A DNA stretch of 40,257 bases. Source: Saprospiraceae bacterium (GTDB lineage Bacteria; Bacteroidota; Bacteroidia; Chitinophagales; Saprospiraceae). Numbering within the stretch: the stretch's first letter is position 1; each line of letters opens with the position of its first letter. Below the pieces are notes generated by a model. The model was not told where the DNA came from. It saw only the letters and a program-made list of their open reading frames with translations, and made no database searches. Both the position numbers and the translations under genes were made by a program. Shown here in pieces: positions 32,248 through 40,257 of this stretch. The stretch spans positions 1 through 40,257 of the forward strand of contig WFXH01000109.1 in assembly GCA_015490715.1 (NCBI GenBank), in the 5' to 3' direction.

Positions 32248-34596
32248 TTAGATCTTTACGTGCCATTTAATGCCAACCCTTCGAGGAGGCTCCATAATCC
32301 CAGGACGAAGCATATAGATGACATTGAAGGCGTTCTCGACGTAAACCGTACAGCGCATACCTTTCCACTGCACTCCACCGCGCAAATCCACAACACTATA
32401 ACCCTTGTGCCGCGCTCGGAATTCCTCCAATCCCGGCACGAAGATCTCAAACACCCGATCGATGGCACGCATCTCAGAAGCATAACGCAAATTGCCTCCG
32501 ACAAACCCACCGCGATATTGCCATTCCACATCCAGTTTGAGGGTCCACTCATGGCGGTATTTCAAGACATTACACCGACACGACGAATTCGCCGCATTGC
32601 GCTGAGCCACTGTCAAACTGGTATCGAGTATGGATGCCTCCCACCCCGTGGTGTCGTAGTCCAAAAACTTCGGCCAGATTCGGGTGATTCCCCCTTGCCA
32701 TAATATCGTGTGCCCACCATACGACCATTTACCTACCCAAGTCCACTCTACCCCTTTGATATCGGTATTCCCCACGTTTTGCGACTGAAACAAAATCTGA
32801 AAGTCCCGATACAGCGCATTAAACTCCATCATATCCCTGTAGCGCGACCAAAACACGCTGACATCGGTAAACCCCTGCACTCCACCCAGTATAAGCCCTT
32901 GCTTCCATCCCAGTTCTGCCGTCCAGCCCGTTTCGCTGCGCAATCTCGGATTGGGGATGAGGCGAAACAAACCCGCCTCGGTAGTAATAAACTGCTCTGC
33001 AATGGTCGGAAAACGATACCCCTGCCCCCAGGAGGCTCGCAAAAAGCTCCCCGCTACCAGCCGGTAATTCATCCCGACGCGCATCACCGGCCGATGCTCT
33101 GTTTTATACCCACCCGATGCCGTATCGCCAAATACCGCTGCTGGATAGCGCAAGGCATAACGCTCCCACCGCATGCCCAACGACAGCGTCCACTTCTCAC
33201 CAAACTCCCTGTCGAGCTGCACATATCCCGCCAGATGTCGTATAGTAAAACTCGTATCGCCGTACAGCTCGGCGCGCACCGCAACGTCCATTCCTACTAC
33301 ACCGGCAGTCAGATACATTCCGAGCTCCTTCCAAGGGCGATGGATCTGGTATTCCGCGTACCGCGTCGTACTATAATTAGAGCGGCCGTCGGAGACGGCG
33401 TTGCGCACGACATAATACCTCCCTGTCAGCCGGTGACGTACATTCCATCTCTTGCTAAAATAGTGCAAAAAGGGATCGATGTGATAGCGCACGCTCATGG
33501 TCTTTGCCAGCGATATAAAGGATGTCGGCTCGTAGCTGTACAAACTATCCCAGTAAAAAAAGCCCTGGGCATCCGCTCTGTTGTAATTGAGATACGCCCC
33601 GGCAGCAATTCCCTCCCCAAAGCGGTAGCGCACGCGCAAGTTGCCCCTACCAAAGTGGCTAAACGACTCGCGCAAATGGCTACGCGTATCCCTGTAGTAG
33701 CCCCCAGCAACCCAGTCCCATCTACCCCAACGCACGCGATAGGCGCCGTAGGCCGTCCATTCGTACAGGAGCGTATCGCTCCACCACGGGCGAATGGGCG
33801 CTCGTGGCCGAGTTACGGTCTTCCACACTGTACCTAGCTCCAGCTCTGGCTCATCCTTCGCATACTGCGTGCGCACGTGGATGATGCCGTTGAGTGCCGA
33901 AGAGCCGTACAAGGCCGACGATGCCCCTTTGAGTATCTCCACCTGTGCAATATTCTCTATGGGCAAATCGCTCCAGTTGGGATAACCCGCCCCTTGCTCA
34001 AGGATGGGTATGTCGTCCAACAACAACAGCACCCTGCTCCCTGCCCCATACGACCAGCCCGAACCTCCTCGTATATTGGCCTGCCCATCGATGATTTCCA
34101 CTCCGGCAATGCGATCGACGATGTCGGCGAGCCCCGTACTGCTCTGCATCTGCATAAACCGCGGCCGGATGAGCTCCATGCTCACGGTCGTCCTTTCAAG
34201 GGGCTTTTCGTAGCGCGTAGAGGTGATCACGGCCGCCTTGAGCAGGACGTGCATCGGCTGAAGGCGAATCACTCCACCCTCAGCCCGTAAATCCTTCAGG
34301 GTAAATGTATCGGCTCTGTACCCAAAGGCCACTACTACGATTTCACACGTATCGCTCCTGACCTCAATATCGGCCCGACCCGATGCATTCGTCCAATATT
34401 CCGCTCCACACGCCCATATCTGCGCGTAGTCGATTGGACGCTCAGCAACCGCATCCATCACCACGAGCTGTACCGCTTTCCCTTCCGTTGGGTTTTGCGC
34501 CATGGTGAGTATCCATGGTGTATGAAATAGTACTGCGGTGCACAAAACCCTCCCGTACAACACCCACCACCCGCTCGTCTTCAACAAACGCATCAT
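32248..34596 (-). CDS. TonB-dependent outer-membrane receptor (vitamin/siderophore type)
   Basis: This 782-residue receptor begins with a signal peptide (cleavage near TMAQ, residue 34) and a short carboxypeptidase-like domain at about 40-110 (VQLVVMDAVAERPIDYAQIW, NASGRADIEV). The plug follows at about 120-240. It includes VITSTRYEKPLERTTVSMEL as the TonB-box-like start, IVDRIAGVEIIDGQANIRGG, RVLLLLDDIPILE and QVEILKGASSALYGSSALNG. About 540 residues of beta-barrel end in the family C-terminus (NVIYMLRPGIMEPPRRVGIK). The short length and plug motifs resemble BtuB/FepA-like receptors for iron chelates or vitamins rather than SusC. No partner lipoprotein, iron-uptake or B12 gene is beside it, so the ligand is open. 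It has its own -7 box and converges on tRNA-Ala. Confidence 0.9.
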   Translation of the reverse strand: MMRLLKTSGWWVLYGRVLCTAVLFHTPWILTMAQNPTEGKAVQLVVMDAVAERPIDYAQIWACGAEYWTNASGRADIEVRSDTCEIVVVAFGYRADTFTLKDLRAEGGVIRLQPMHVLLKAAVITSTRYEKPLERTTVSMELIRPRFMQMQSSTGLADIVDRIAGVEIIDGQANIRGGSGWSYGAGSRVLLLLDDIPILEQGAGYPNWSDLPIENIAQVEILKGASSALYGSSALNGIIHVRTQYAKDEPELELGTVWKTVTRPRAPIRPWWSDTLLYEWTAYGAYRVRWGRWDWVAGGYYRDTRSHLRESFSHFGRGNLRVRYRFGEGIAAGAYLNYNRADAQGFFYWDSLYSYEPTSFISLAKTMSVRYHIDPFLHYFSKRWNVRHRLTGRYYVVRNAVSDGRSNYSTTRYAEYQIHRPWKELGMYLTAGVVGMDVAVRAELYGDTSFTIRHLAGYVQLDREFGEKWTLSLGMRWERYALRYPAAVFGDTASGGYKTEHRPVMRVGMNYRLVAGSFLRASWGQGYRFPTIAEQFITTEAGLFRLIPNPRLRSETGWTAELGWKQGLILGGVQGFTDVSVFWSRYRDMMEFNALYRDFQILFQSQNVGNTDIKGVEWTWVGKWSYGGHTILWQGGITRIWPKFLDYDTTGWEASILDTSLTVAQRNAANSSCRCNVLKYRHEWTLKLDVEWQYRGGFVGGNLRYASEMRAIDRVFEIFVPGLEEFRARHKGYSVVDLRGGVQWKGMRCTVYVENAFNVIYMLRPGIMEPPRRVGIKWHVKI
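34520..34531 (+). repeat. Dispersed motif GTATGAAATAGT
   Basis: This full match is in the signal-peptide region of the second TonB receptor gene, antisense to the gene. It is the only copy right of 19 kb. Confidence 0.45.
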
Positions 34597-34612
34597 AGTC
34601 GCCCATTTCCGA

Positions 34613-34620
34613 CAAATTTA
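34613..34620 (-). promoter_or_regulatory. -7 promoter element of the TonB receptor gene
   Basis: On the minus strand TAAATTTG matches TAnnTTTG exactly, 16 bases before the ATG at 34596. A good -33 element is not visible. Confidence 0.55.
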
Positions 34621-34764
34621 CAAATCCTGATCAATGCCCTATCGTTTACAGGACTTTCAGGTAGAAAATGCCCAATAACCATTTTATAAAAAGAAAACAC
34701 CTCCAAGCCCATGCCGAAGGTCAAGAATGGCTGTATCCGACGAGGATCATCGGAGGAGGGGAAA

Positions 34765-34788
34765 TCTCCTTATCGTACTCCTTATCGT
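34765..34788. repeat. 12-base tandem duplication
   Basis: CTCCTTATCGTA occurs twice in direct succession without mismatch. It lies in non-coding sequence and looks like a replication-slippage duplication; no role is suggested. Confidence 0.6.
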
Positions 34789-34926
34789 ACCAATACAGAC
34801 ACTACCGAGAATAATCACGGTCAAAAATCATAGCATAGTGCTCCGTGCGGACACGACAATGTCTCCTAATTACCACCTGAACTATAAGGTAGAAGTAAAC
34901 ATATGGAAGGCAGGGTGTAAAGTAGC

Positions 34927-36702
34927 TCATTGTATCCGTACCCATTGTACGGTTTTTCGGTACTTTCCATCGGCTGATACAATCTCGAAGAAGTACATAC
35001 CCGGTGGACACGACGACACATCAATAACTCTATTGCGCAGAGATACCGGATACTGCCGACCGGTCATGTCGTAGCACCGCACACGCATACGGTGTACATC
35101 CCCGATACCTTCCACATGTACTTTATCATCCACGGAAGGATTGGGATAGATAAAAATATTCGAACTACCTGTATGCAAGGTTGTCGTCCTCACGCCCTTT
35201 TCAAAGTGTCGCCCGGAAAAACGAGCGATAAATCGTCCCATGGTTATCGGTAGGACAATTTTGCTCCCGAATATATCCCCTTGTTCCACTTCAATAAACA
35301 ATTCGCACGCCGCTACAATATCCTTGTCATCCTTTAACAGTATGGGATCTAGATAAAGCTTAAGGCGATGCTCGGGATTGGATAACGCATAGATTACCCC
35401 TCCTGGTAGATGGTTATCTTCTATGACTACCGAGGTATCGCAGAGAGAGACCACTTGCATGGAGCTCCTGTCGTCTTCCAGATGCTGGTAAAGTGCAATA
35501 CACCGATTCCACGGCAAATAAAATGCATATCGATAGGGCAATGTTATCTCGTCGTAAAGGATCCGCTTTTTTTGAAGGAAAGGTGTTGAAATGCGTGCGA
35601 GCAGATTGCCCGAATAGTCAAATCGTCCGATAAAATTATATCCCTTCTGCTGGCTACCTATTTCCTCGATGGATACTCTGGATCTCAAAATGAAACTCTC
35701 CGTATCGGCGTAGAGCAAAGTGTATTCTCTTTCCTCAATCTCGGGCGAAAATCCCCCCAGTAGATCAATTTGCACAACGGGTGTGAGAGTGGAGTCCCAG
35801 ATCCAGAGATTCATCAACAATACCGTATCCGTATCTTGCACACTGCGCCAGTCCAGACTGATATATCCATTTGCAAGGGGAAGCATTTTGTGATATCTAC
35901 TGATTTTTGGACTGTCCGAAATGTGGGAAATCGATAAAGCGGGTATCTCCAAGCGCTCACAGGAGTCGAGGCGCATTGCATCGGTAAACACACAGCGCTT
36001 ATACCACACCTGTAAGGTATCCGTCTCCCTTTCGAGGAAATAATATCTATCGTCGGGACCGGCAAAGACGTGATACGCCCACTTTTTATTGGTCTTCAAT
36101 ATGTGATTGGTGTCTACTACATACGATCGGTGAATGGGTTGGCCGTTTTCAATGTCAAAACGCGTCAACGACCAAACTACGGGCATGCCGAATAATGCCT
36201 TGTACAGCATGTTTTCGATGGGATAGGGCTCAAGGGCTCGCATGCTAAACAAGTGCAACTCCCCGTCGCGCACAAAGAGCTTAAAGGGAAGTTCGAGCGT
36301 ATCGGCATTACGGTGATCATAGGTGTATCGCCACAACACCTCGCCAGTCTTGATATCGCGCTTTTCGAGAAGGTATCCACCTTTATCGTACAATACGGTC
36401 AAAAATACCGTGTACACGTACCGATCGTCGTGCACCATGTCAAAATAATCGGAATAGATGTGATTGCGACCATTCAACCGAATGGGTTTTTGCCAGTTGG
36501 GTATCCGCACACTATCACCTATTAAAGTGCTATCGATGACCAAACTAAACCACTTGGGCGCAGCAGCCGATCGGAATCCCACGTTTTCATACGGAATGTC
36601 TCCCACCTGGGCCTTCGAAAGACCGCTCACAACACTAAGGAGCAATAGGCTGATCAGCACTTGATACATACCCGACAGACTTACAACACCTTTAGAATGC
36701 AT
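34927..36702 (-). CDS. T9SS-exported protein, diverged member of a tandem paralogue family
   Basis: This 591-residue protein has a signal peptide (MYQVLISLLLLSVVSGLSKA from the second Met at 36669; the first ATG at 36702 is equally possible) and a C-terminal type A T9SS sorting domain. The latter comprises IFIYPNPSVDDKVHVEGIGD, RVRCYDMTGRQ and SSCPPGMYFFEIVSADGKY. Between them it shares an order of motifs with the two downstream copies: WFSLVIDSTLIG, GGYLLEKRDIKTGEVLWRYT, LPFKLFVRDGELHL, VVWSLTRFDIENGQ. The KRDxxTGEVxW pattern recalls the blades of PQQ-like beta-propellers, so a propeller fold is a reasonable guess. I do not recognise the family or its function. It is 75 bases after the second copy on the same strand. 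Confidence 0.85.
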   Translation of the reverse strand: MHSKGVVSLSGMYQVLISLLLLSVVSGLSKAQVGDIPYENVGFRSAAAPKWFSLVIDSTLIGDSVRIPNWQKPIRLNGRNHIYSDYFDMVHDDRYVYTVFLTVLYDKGGYLLEKRDIKTGEVLWRYTYDHRNADTLELPFKLFVRDGELHLFSMRALEPYPIENMLYKALFGMPVVWSLTRFDIENGQPIHRSYVVDTNHILKTNKKWAYHVFAGPDDRYYFLERETDTLQVWYKRCVFTDAMRLDSCERLEIPALSISHISDSPKISRYHKMLPLANGYISLDWRSVQDTDTVLLMNLWIWDSTLTPVVQIDLLGGFSPEIEEREYTLLYADTESFILRSRVSIEEIGSQQKGYNFIGRFDYSGNLLARISTPFLQKKRILYDEITLPYRYAFYLPWNRCIALYQHLEDDRSSMQVVSLCDTSVVIEDNHLPGGVIYALSNPEHRLKLYLDPILLKDDKDIVAACELFIEVEQGDIFGSKIVLPITMGRFIARFSGRHFEKGVRTTTLHTGSSNIFIYPNPSVDDKVHVEGIGDVHRMRVRCYDMTGRQYPVSLRNRVIDVSSCPPGMYFFEIVSADGKYRKTVQWVRIQ

Positions 36703-36777
36703 AACTTTTTTTCTTTTAACCTCTTTGAGATCGTTCTAATTTGCAACAACGACCCTATTGCATCATATTTTGTGCTT

Positions 36778-38565
36778 CTACCTCTCACGCAGCCGCACGA
36801 ACGGCTTGACTCCTCTGAGCTGCCCACTGCGGTCGTACAGCTGCAGGTAGTACATCCCTTCGGGCAAATCCGAAATGTCTATTCTTCCCGACGACACGCG
36901 CAGCACGCGCTGCCGCCCCATCTCATCCGTACACCACACCCACTGCACCGGATCCTCTCCTCCCACTATCTCTATCCAGCTCCCCGTAGCGGGATTGGGA
37001 TACAGGGCTATGCCGGTAGCCCACTGGTACTGCGGTTCTTCCGTGTGGACCGGCATCTGCAATACCTCCTTTGGTATATAAGTGACGATGGCTGCAAGTA
37101 AGATAAACGTGCCCGGTCTGTCTTTGGAAGGATAACCGACAGCAAAGACATTGATCAAGTCCCCTGTCGAAGTGATGGTATACATTCCGGGATAAGAGCG
37201 CAAAGCCCATTCTTCCCGATCGATTGCAAACGTCACCGCACCTTCTGCCGTATCCGTCACCACGAGGAATGAGTCGCTCACAAACGCAAACTCACTGGCA
37301 TAATATTCCGACTGTTTGCCCACGATTTTATACATCAAAACTCTGGAGCCCCAATTGGAGTGCGGATAAAAGTCGTATCGCTTCGTGGATGAGTTTTTGG
37401 TAGAGGGAGAAAAGATTTTTGACAGCACGTTTCCGTTGGTATCGATTTGAAGGATGAGGCTCGTACACAGCTCGCCATCTATCGTATCGTAGATGGGAAT
37501 ATCCAGCATAATACTGCCCTCATAATAATTGGAGGCCCTACCCCTTTCAAAATTAGAGGAGACCGTATAGTATCGTAAGTGCTCACTGAGGTCAATTTCC
37601 CGCTTCAGCTTAAAGCTCTCGTCGAAGAGCCACATCACCCCTTCCGCTTGCGTTTTCTCTTGACGATAAAATACCTTTACATCCACACCGACATATCCGC
37701 CTTCCACCTCTTTGATATCGTGTAAGACATTGAGCCCAAAGGTATCCACAAAAGGAAGGCGCAGCGTATCGCAGTGGTAGATGTCCATCGACCGCGTCAG
37801 CCGACAGATACTGTAATACTCTCCCTTACTGATATCACCCCTGATCGTATCGTACCCGCGGTGTACCGCAATGTATCTGCCTTCCCTGCGGGAGTAGAAA
37901 ATCGAATACAGAGAACTACGATAGTGATCGCTCCAGAGCGTATAGGCAGGTTTTTCCGGATAGTGATGGCACAGTAGCCTCCCTGTCTCAAGATCAAAGT
38001 GACGCAACGACCACACGGCGGGTTTTCCGCGAAAAAAAACATATAAAAATTCTAAATCGGTCGTATCGGTCCCTCGGATGCAGGCAAGGTGCAGCGCTCC
38101 GTCATGGATGAAGATACGAATGGGCAGCTCAAAGTACTTGCCAAATCGAGCGTCGTACTTGGCCTGCCAAACGACCTCTCCCGACGCCATATCGCGCTTC
38201 TCCAGCAAATAACCGTCGGGATACCCCTCGACGTATGTCGTAAAAGCCGTATAGAGATAGCCCTCGTGCTCGACGATCAACCTGCGCAACGGCCCCGGGG
38301 ATAAATAGTAAAAACTTTGCATAAAAACATGCCTCGTACCATTGTTGATGAAGTTCTGCTGTTTTTTGGGTTTATAACCGAACAAGGAGCTGTCGATGAC
38401 CACGCTCCACCATCGCGGCTTGTACTTGCCGACAAACTCCACCGGCTCGTAGTACACGACCTCATCATTTTGGGCCACGGCAGGAACGAGCGTGCCGTAG
38501 AGCAAACCAAGCATCAAGACGACTTTCCACTGCAGCAATGAACTTACATTCCTGTATTTTCCCAT
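36778..38565 (-). CDS. T9SS-exported protein, second tandem paralogue
   Basis: This 595-residue protein has a signal peptide (VVLMLGLLYGTLVPAVAQ) and a T9SS type A sorting domain (GIALYPNPATGSWIEIVGGE, ISDLPEGMYYLQLYDRSGQL). Its central part has the same motifs as the neighbour at 34927: RWWSVVIDSSLFG, GYLLEKRDMASGEVVWQAKY, LPIRIFIHDGALHLAC, VWSLRHFDLETGR. It is nearly identical to the copy at 38650 over most of its length, with stop codons 1872 bases apart. Differences are clustered: the last 400 bases differ at only about six positions, while segments near 37180-37220 and 37549-37590 differ strongly, including a two-codon indel. Function unknown. It is probably exported to the cell surface. 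Confidence 0.87.
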   Translation of the reverse strand: MGKYRNVSSLLQWKVVLMLGLLYGTLVPAVAQNDEVVYYEPVEFVGKYKPRWWSVVIDSSLFGYKPKKQQNFINNGTRHVFMQSFYYLSPGPLRRLIVEHEGYLYTAFTTYVEGYPDGYLLEKRDMASGEVVWQAKYDARFGKYFELPIRIFIHDGALHLACIRGTDTTDLEFLYVFFRGKPAVWSLRHFDLETGRLLCHHYPEKPAYTLWSDHYRSSLYSIFYSRREGRYIAVHRGYDTIRGDISKGEYYSICRLTRSMDIYHCDTLRLPFVDTFGLNVLHDIKEVEGGYVGVDVKVFYRQEKTQAEGVMWLFDESFKLKREIDLSEHLRYYTVSSNFERGRASNYYEGSIMLDIPIYDTIDGELCTSLILQIDTNGNVLSKIFSPSTKNSSTKRYDFYPHSNWGSRVLMYKIVGKQSEYYASEFAFVSDSFLVVTDTAEGAVTFAIDREEWALRSYPGMYTITSTGDLINVFAVGYPSKDRPGTFILLAAIVTYIPKEVLQMPVHTEEPQYQWATGIALYPNPATGSWIEIVGGEDPVQWVWCTDEMGRQRVLRVSSGRIDISDLPEGMYYLQLYDRSGQLRGVKPFVRLRER

Positions 38566-38649
38566 AGTTTATCCTTTATCAGGTCAATGATCGCGTGATT
38601 TGATTATGATTATAATTCGATTGCAAAACACATCACTGAATATTTCAAT

Positions 38650-40257
38650 CTACCTCCCACGCAGCCGCACGAACGGCTTGACTCCTCTGAGCTGCCCACT
38701 GCGGTCGTACAGCTGCAGGTAGTACATCCCTTCGGGCAAATCCGAAATGTCTATTCTTCCCGACGACACGCGCAGCACGCGATGCCGACCCATCTCATCC
38801 GTACACCACACCCGCTGCACCGGATCCTCTCCTCCCACTATCTCTATCCAGCTCCCCGTAGCGGGATTGGGATACAGGGCTATGCCGGTAGCCCACTGGT
38901 ACTGCGGTTCTTCCGTGTGGACCAGCATCTGCAATACCTCCTTCGGTATATAAGTGACGATGGCTGCAAGTAAGATAAACGTGCCCGGTCTGTCTTTGGA
39001 AGGATAACCGACAGCAAAGACATTGATCAAGTCCCCTGTCGAAGTGATGGCAAACATTCCAGGATAACTAAGCAGATACCATTCTTCCCGATCCGTTGCA
39101 AACGTCACCGCACCTTCTGCCGTATCCGTCACCACGAGGAATGAATCGCTCACAAAGGCAAACTCATTGGCATGACGCTCCGACTGTTTACCCACACTTT
39201 TTTGCATCAAAACTCTGGAGCCCCAGTTGGAGTGCGGATAAAAGTCATATCGCTTCGTGGATGAGTTTTTGGTAGAGGGAGAAAAGATTTTTGACAGCAC
39301 GTGTCCGTTGGTATCGATTTGAAGGTAGAGGTTCGTACACGGCTCGCCATCTATCGTATCGTTGATGGGAATATCCAGCATAATGCTGCCCTCGTAATAA
39401 TTGGAGGCCCTACCCCTATCTAATTTAACCGTATAACCTCCTAAGTGCTCACTGAGATCAATTTCCCGCTTCAGCTCAAAGCTCTCGTCGAAGAGCCACA
39501 TCACCCCTTCCGCTTGCGTTTTCTCCTGACGATTAAAAACCTTTACATCCACACCGACATATCCGCTTTCCACCTCCTTGATATCGTATAAGACATTGAG
39601 CCCAAAGGTATCTACAAAAGGGAGGCGCAGCGTATCGCAGTGGTAGATGTCCATCGACTGCGTCAGCCGACAGATGCTGTAATACTCCCCCTTACTGATA
39701 TCACCCCTGATCGTATCGTACCCGAGGTGTACCGCAATGTATCTGCCTTCCCTGCGGGAGTAGAAAATCGAATACAGAGAAGTACGAAAGTAATCGCTCC
39801 ATAGCGTATAGGTGGGTTTTGCCGGATAGTAATGGGAAAGCAGCTTCCCCGACTCCAAATCGTAGCTGCGCAACGACCACACGGCGGGCTTTCCTCGGAA
39901 AAAAACATTAGAAAAATACAAGTCGGTCGTATCGGTCCCTCGCAGGCAGGCGAGGTGCAGCGCTCCGTCATGGATGAAGATACGAATGGGCAGCTCAAAG
40001 TACTTGCCATATCGAGCGTCGTACTTGGCCTGCCAAACGACCTCTCCCGTCGCCATATCCCGCTTCTCCAGCAAATAACCGTCGGGATACCCCTCGACGG
40101 CAACCGTAAAAGCCGTATAGAGATAGCCCTCGTGCTCGACGATCAACCTGCGCAATGGCCCAGGTGATAAATAGTAAAAACTTTGTATAAAAGCATGCCT
40201 CGTACCATTTTGAATTTTATTCAAAACTCTCTTGTTCTTGATCTTATAACCGATCAA
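38650..40257 (-). CDS. T9SS-exported protein, third tandem paralogue, partial (5' end outside window)
   Basis: About 535 residues are present, corresponding to residue 60 or so onward of the copy at 36778; the signal peptide lies beyond the right edge, so the apparent start at the edge is not real. Shared motifs are GYLLEKRDMATGEVVWQAKY, LPIRIFIHDGALHLAC, VWSLRSYDLESGK and the sorting domain GIALYPNPATGSWIEIVGGE. It lacks two codons relative to its twin (GYTVKLDRGRASN against YYTVSSNFERGRASN). The gap to the next copy is 84 bases, so the three genes may be one transcript. Confidence 0.87.
   Translation of the reverse strand: MIGYKIKNKRVLNKIQNGTRHAFIQSFYYLSPGPLRRLIVEHEGYLYTAFTVAVEGYPDGYLLEKRDMATGEVVWQAKYDARYGKYFELPIRIFIHDGALHLACLRGTDTTDLYFSNVFFRGKPAVWSLRSYDLESGKLLSHYYPAKPTYTLWSDYFRTSLYSIFYSRREGRYIAVHLGYDTIRGDISKGEYYSICRLTQSMDIYHCDTLRLPFVDTFGLNVLYDIKEVESGYVGVDVKVFNRQEKTQAEGVMWLFDESFELKREIDLSEHLGGYTVKLDRGRASNYYEGSIMLDIPINDTIDGEPCTNLYLQIDTNGHVLSKIFSPSTKNSSTKRYDFYPHSNWGSRVLMQKSVGKQSERHANEFAFVSDSFLVVTDTAEGAVTFATDREEWYLLSYPGMFAITSTGDLINVFAVGYPSKDRPGTFILLAAIVTYIPKEVLQMLVHTEEPQYQWATGIALYPNPATGSWIEIVGGEDPVQRVWCTDEMGRHRVLRVSSGRIDISDLPEGMYYLQLYDRSGQLRGVKPFVRLRGR

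Larger units (their letters stand above)
34597..34926. other. Intergenic region between TonB receptor and T9SS paralogue array
   Basis: These 330 bases contain the receptor promoter at the left end and a perfect 12-base tandem duplication further in. The rest is AT-rich without a convincing open frame; a 69-codon minus-strand frame reads into the end of the next gene and has no family signal. No terminator hairpin with a T-run is evident downstream of the T9SS gene. Confidence 0.5.
36778..40257 (-). repeat. Tandem gene duplication, unit about 1.87 kb
   Basis: The unit 36778-38395 is repeated at 38650-40257 in the same orientation with an offset of 1872 bases. Over 36778-37178 and 38650-39050 only about six substitutions are seen by eye. 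Elsewhere blocks of strong similarity alternate with short diverged blocks. The intergenic spacers after each unit are not alike, so the duplication is confined to the genes. The second unit continues past the window. Confidence 0.9.

Overview
The window comes from a member of the phylum Bacteroidota. The evidence is several proteins ending in type IX secretion (T9SS) C-terminal sorting domains, two TonB-dependent receptors with carboxypeptidase-like N-terminal domains, DUF4920 and DUF5689 proteins, a long-form urocanate hydratase, and repeated TAnnTTTG -7 promoter elements. The order cannot be fixed from the sequence. GC content looks moderate, near half. I see no phage, transposase, integrase, CRISPR array or rRNA.

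Layout. 1-2539 (-) is the 5' part of a large, cysteine-rich secreted protein built from about seven degenerate CCDI-containing modules; it runs off the left edge. 2764-4234 (-) is a hotdog thioesterase behind a family 2 glycosyltransferase. 4349-5017 (+) is a small exported protein with a carboxypeptidase-like regulatory domain. 5019-9029 (-) is a tight carB-yqaA-truA run, with a CarB that lacks the C-terminal allosteric domain. A DUF4920 protein (-) and a secreted MORN-caspase protein (+) follow. 10794-15511 (-) is a TonB receptor plus DUF5689 lipoprotein operon of unknown substrate. HemW (-) is divergent from a hemerythrin-LuxR regulator pair (+). A START-like protein (-) is divergent from hutU (+), followed by a CBS-pair protein (+) and a stand-alone LigD-type polymerase (-).

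22331-31837 (-) is one giant 3168-residue T9SS surface protein with its own promoter and terminator. It is followed by tRNA-Ala(GGC), a second TonB receptor (-), and three related T9SS-exported proteins in tandem (34927 to beyond the right edge). Two of those three are nearly identical copies.

The left half is mostly housekeeping and stress or regulatory genes. The flanks (1-2.5 kb and 22-40 kb) are dominated by exported surface proteins. The most unexpected signals are three. First, a short dispersed motif, GTATGAAATNGT, occurs eight times, with two more 9-base cores, where far less than one is expected; it is concentrated between 5 and 19 kb and absent from the giant gene. Second, the CCDI cysteine-module protein matches no family I recognise. 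Third, the tandem T9SS paralogues show patchy, near-identical segments.
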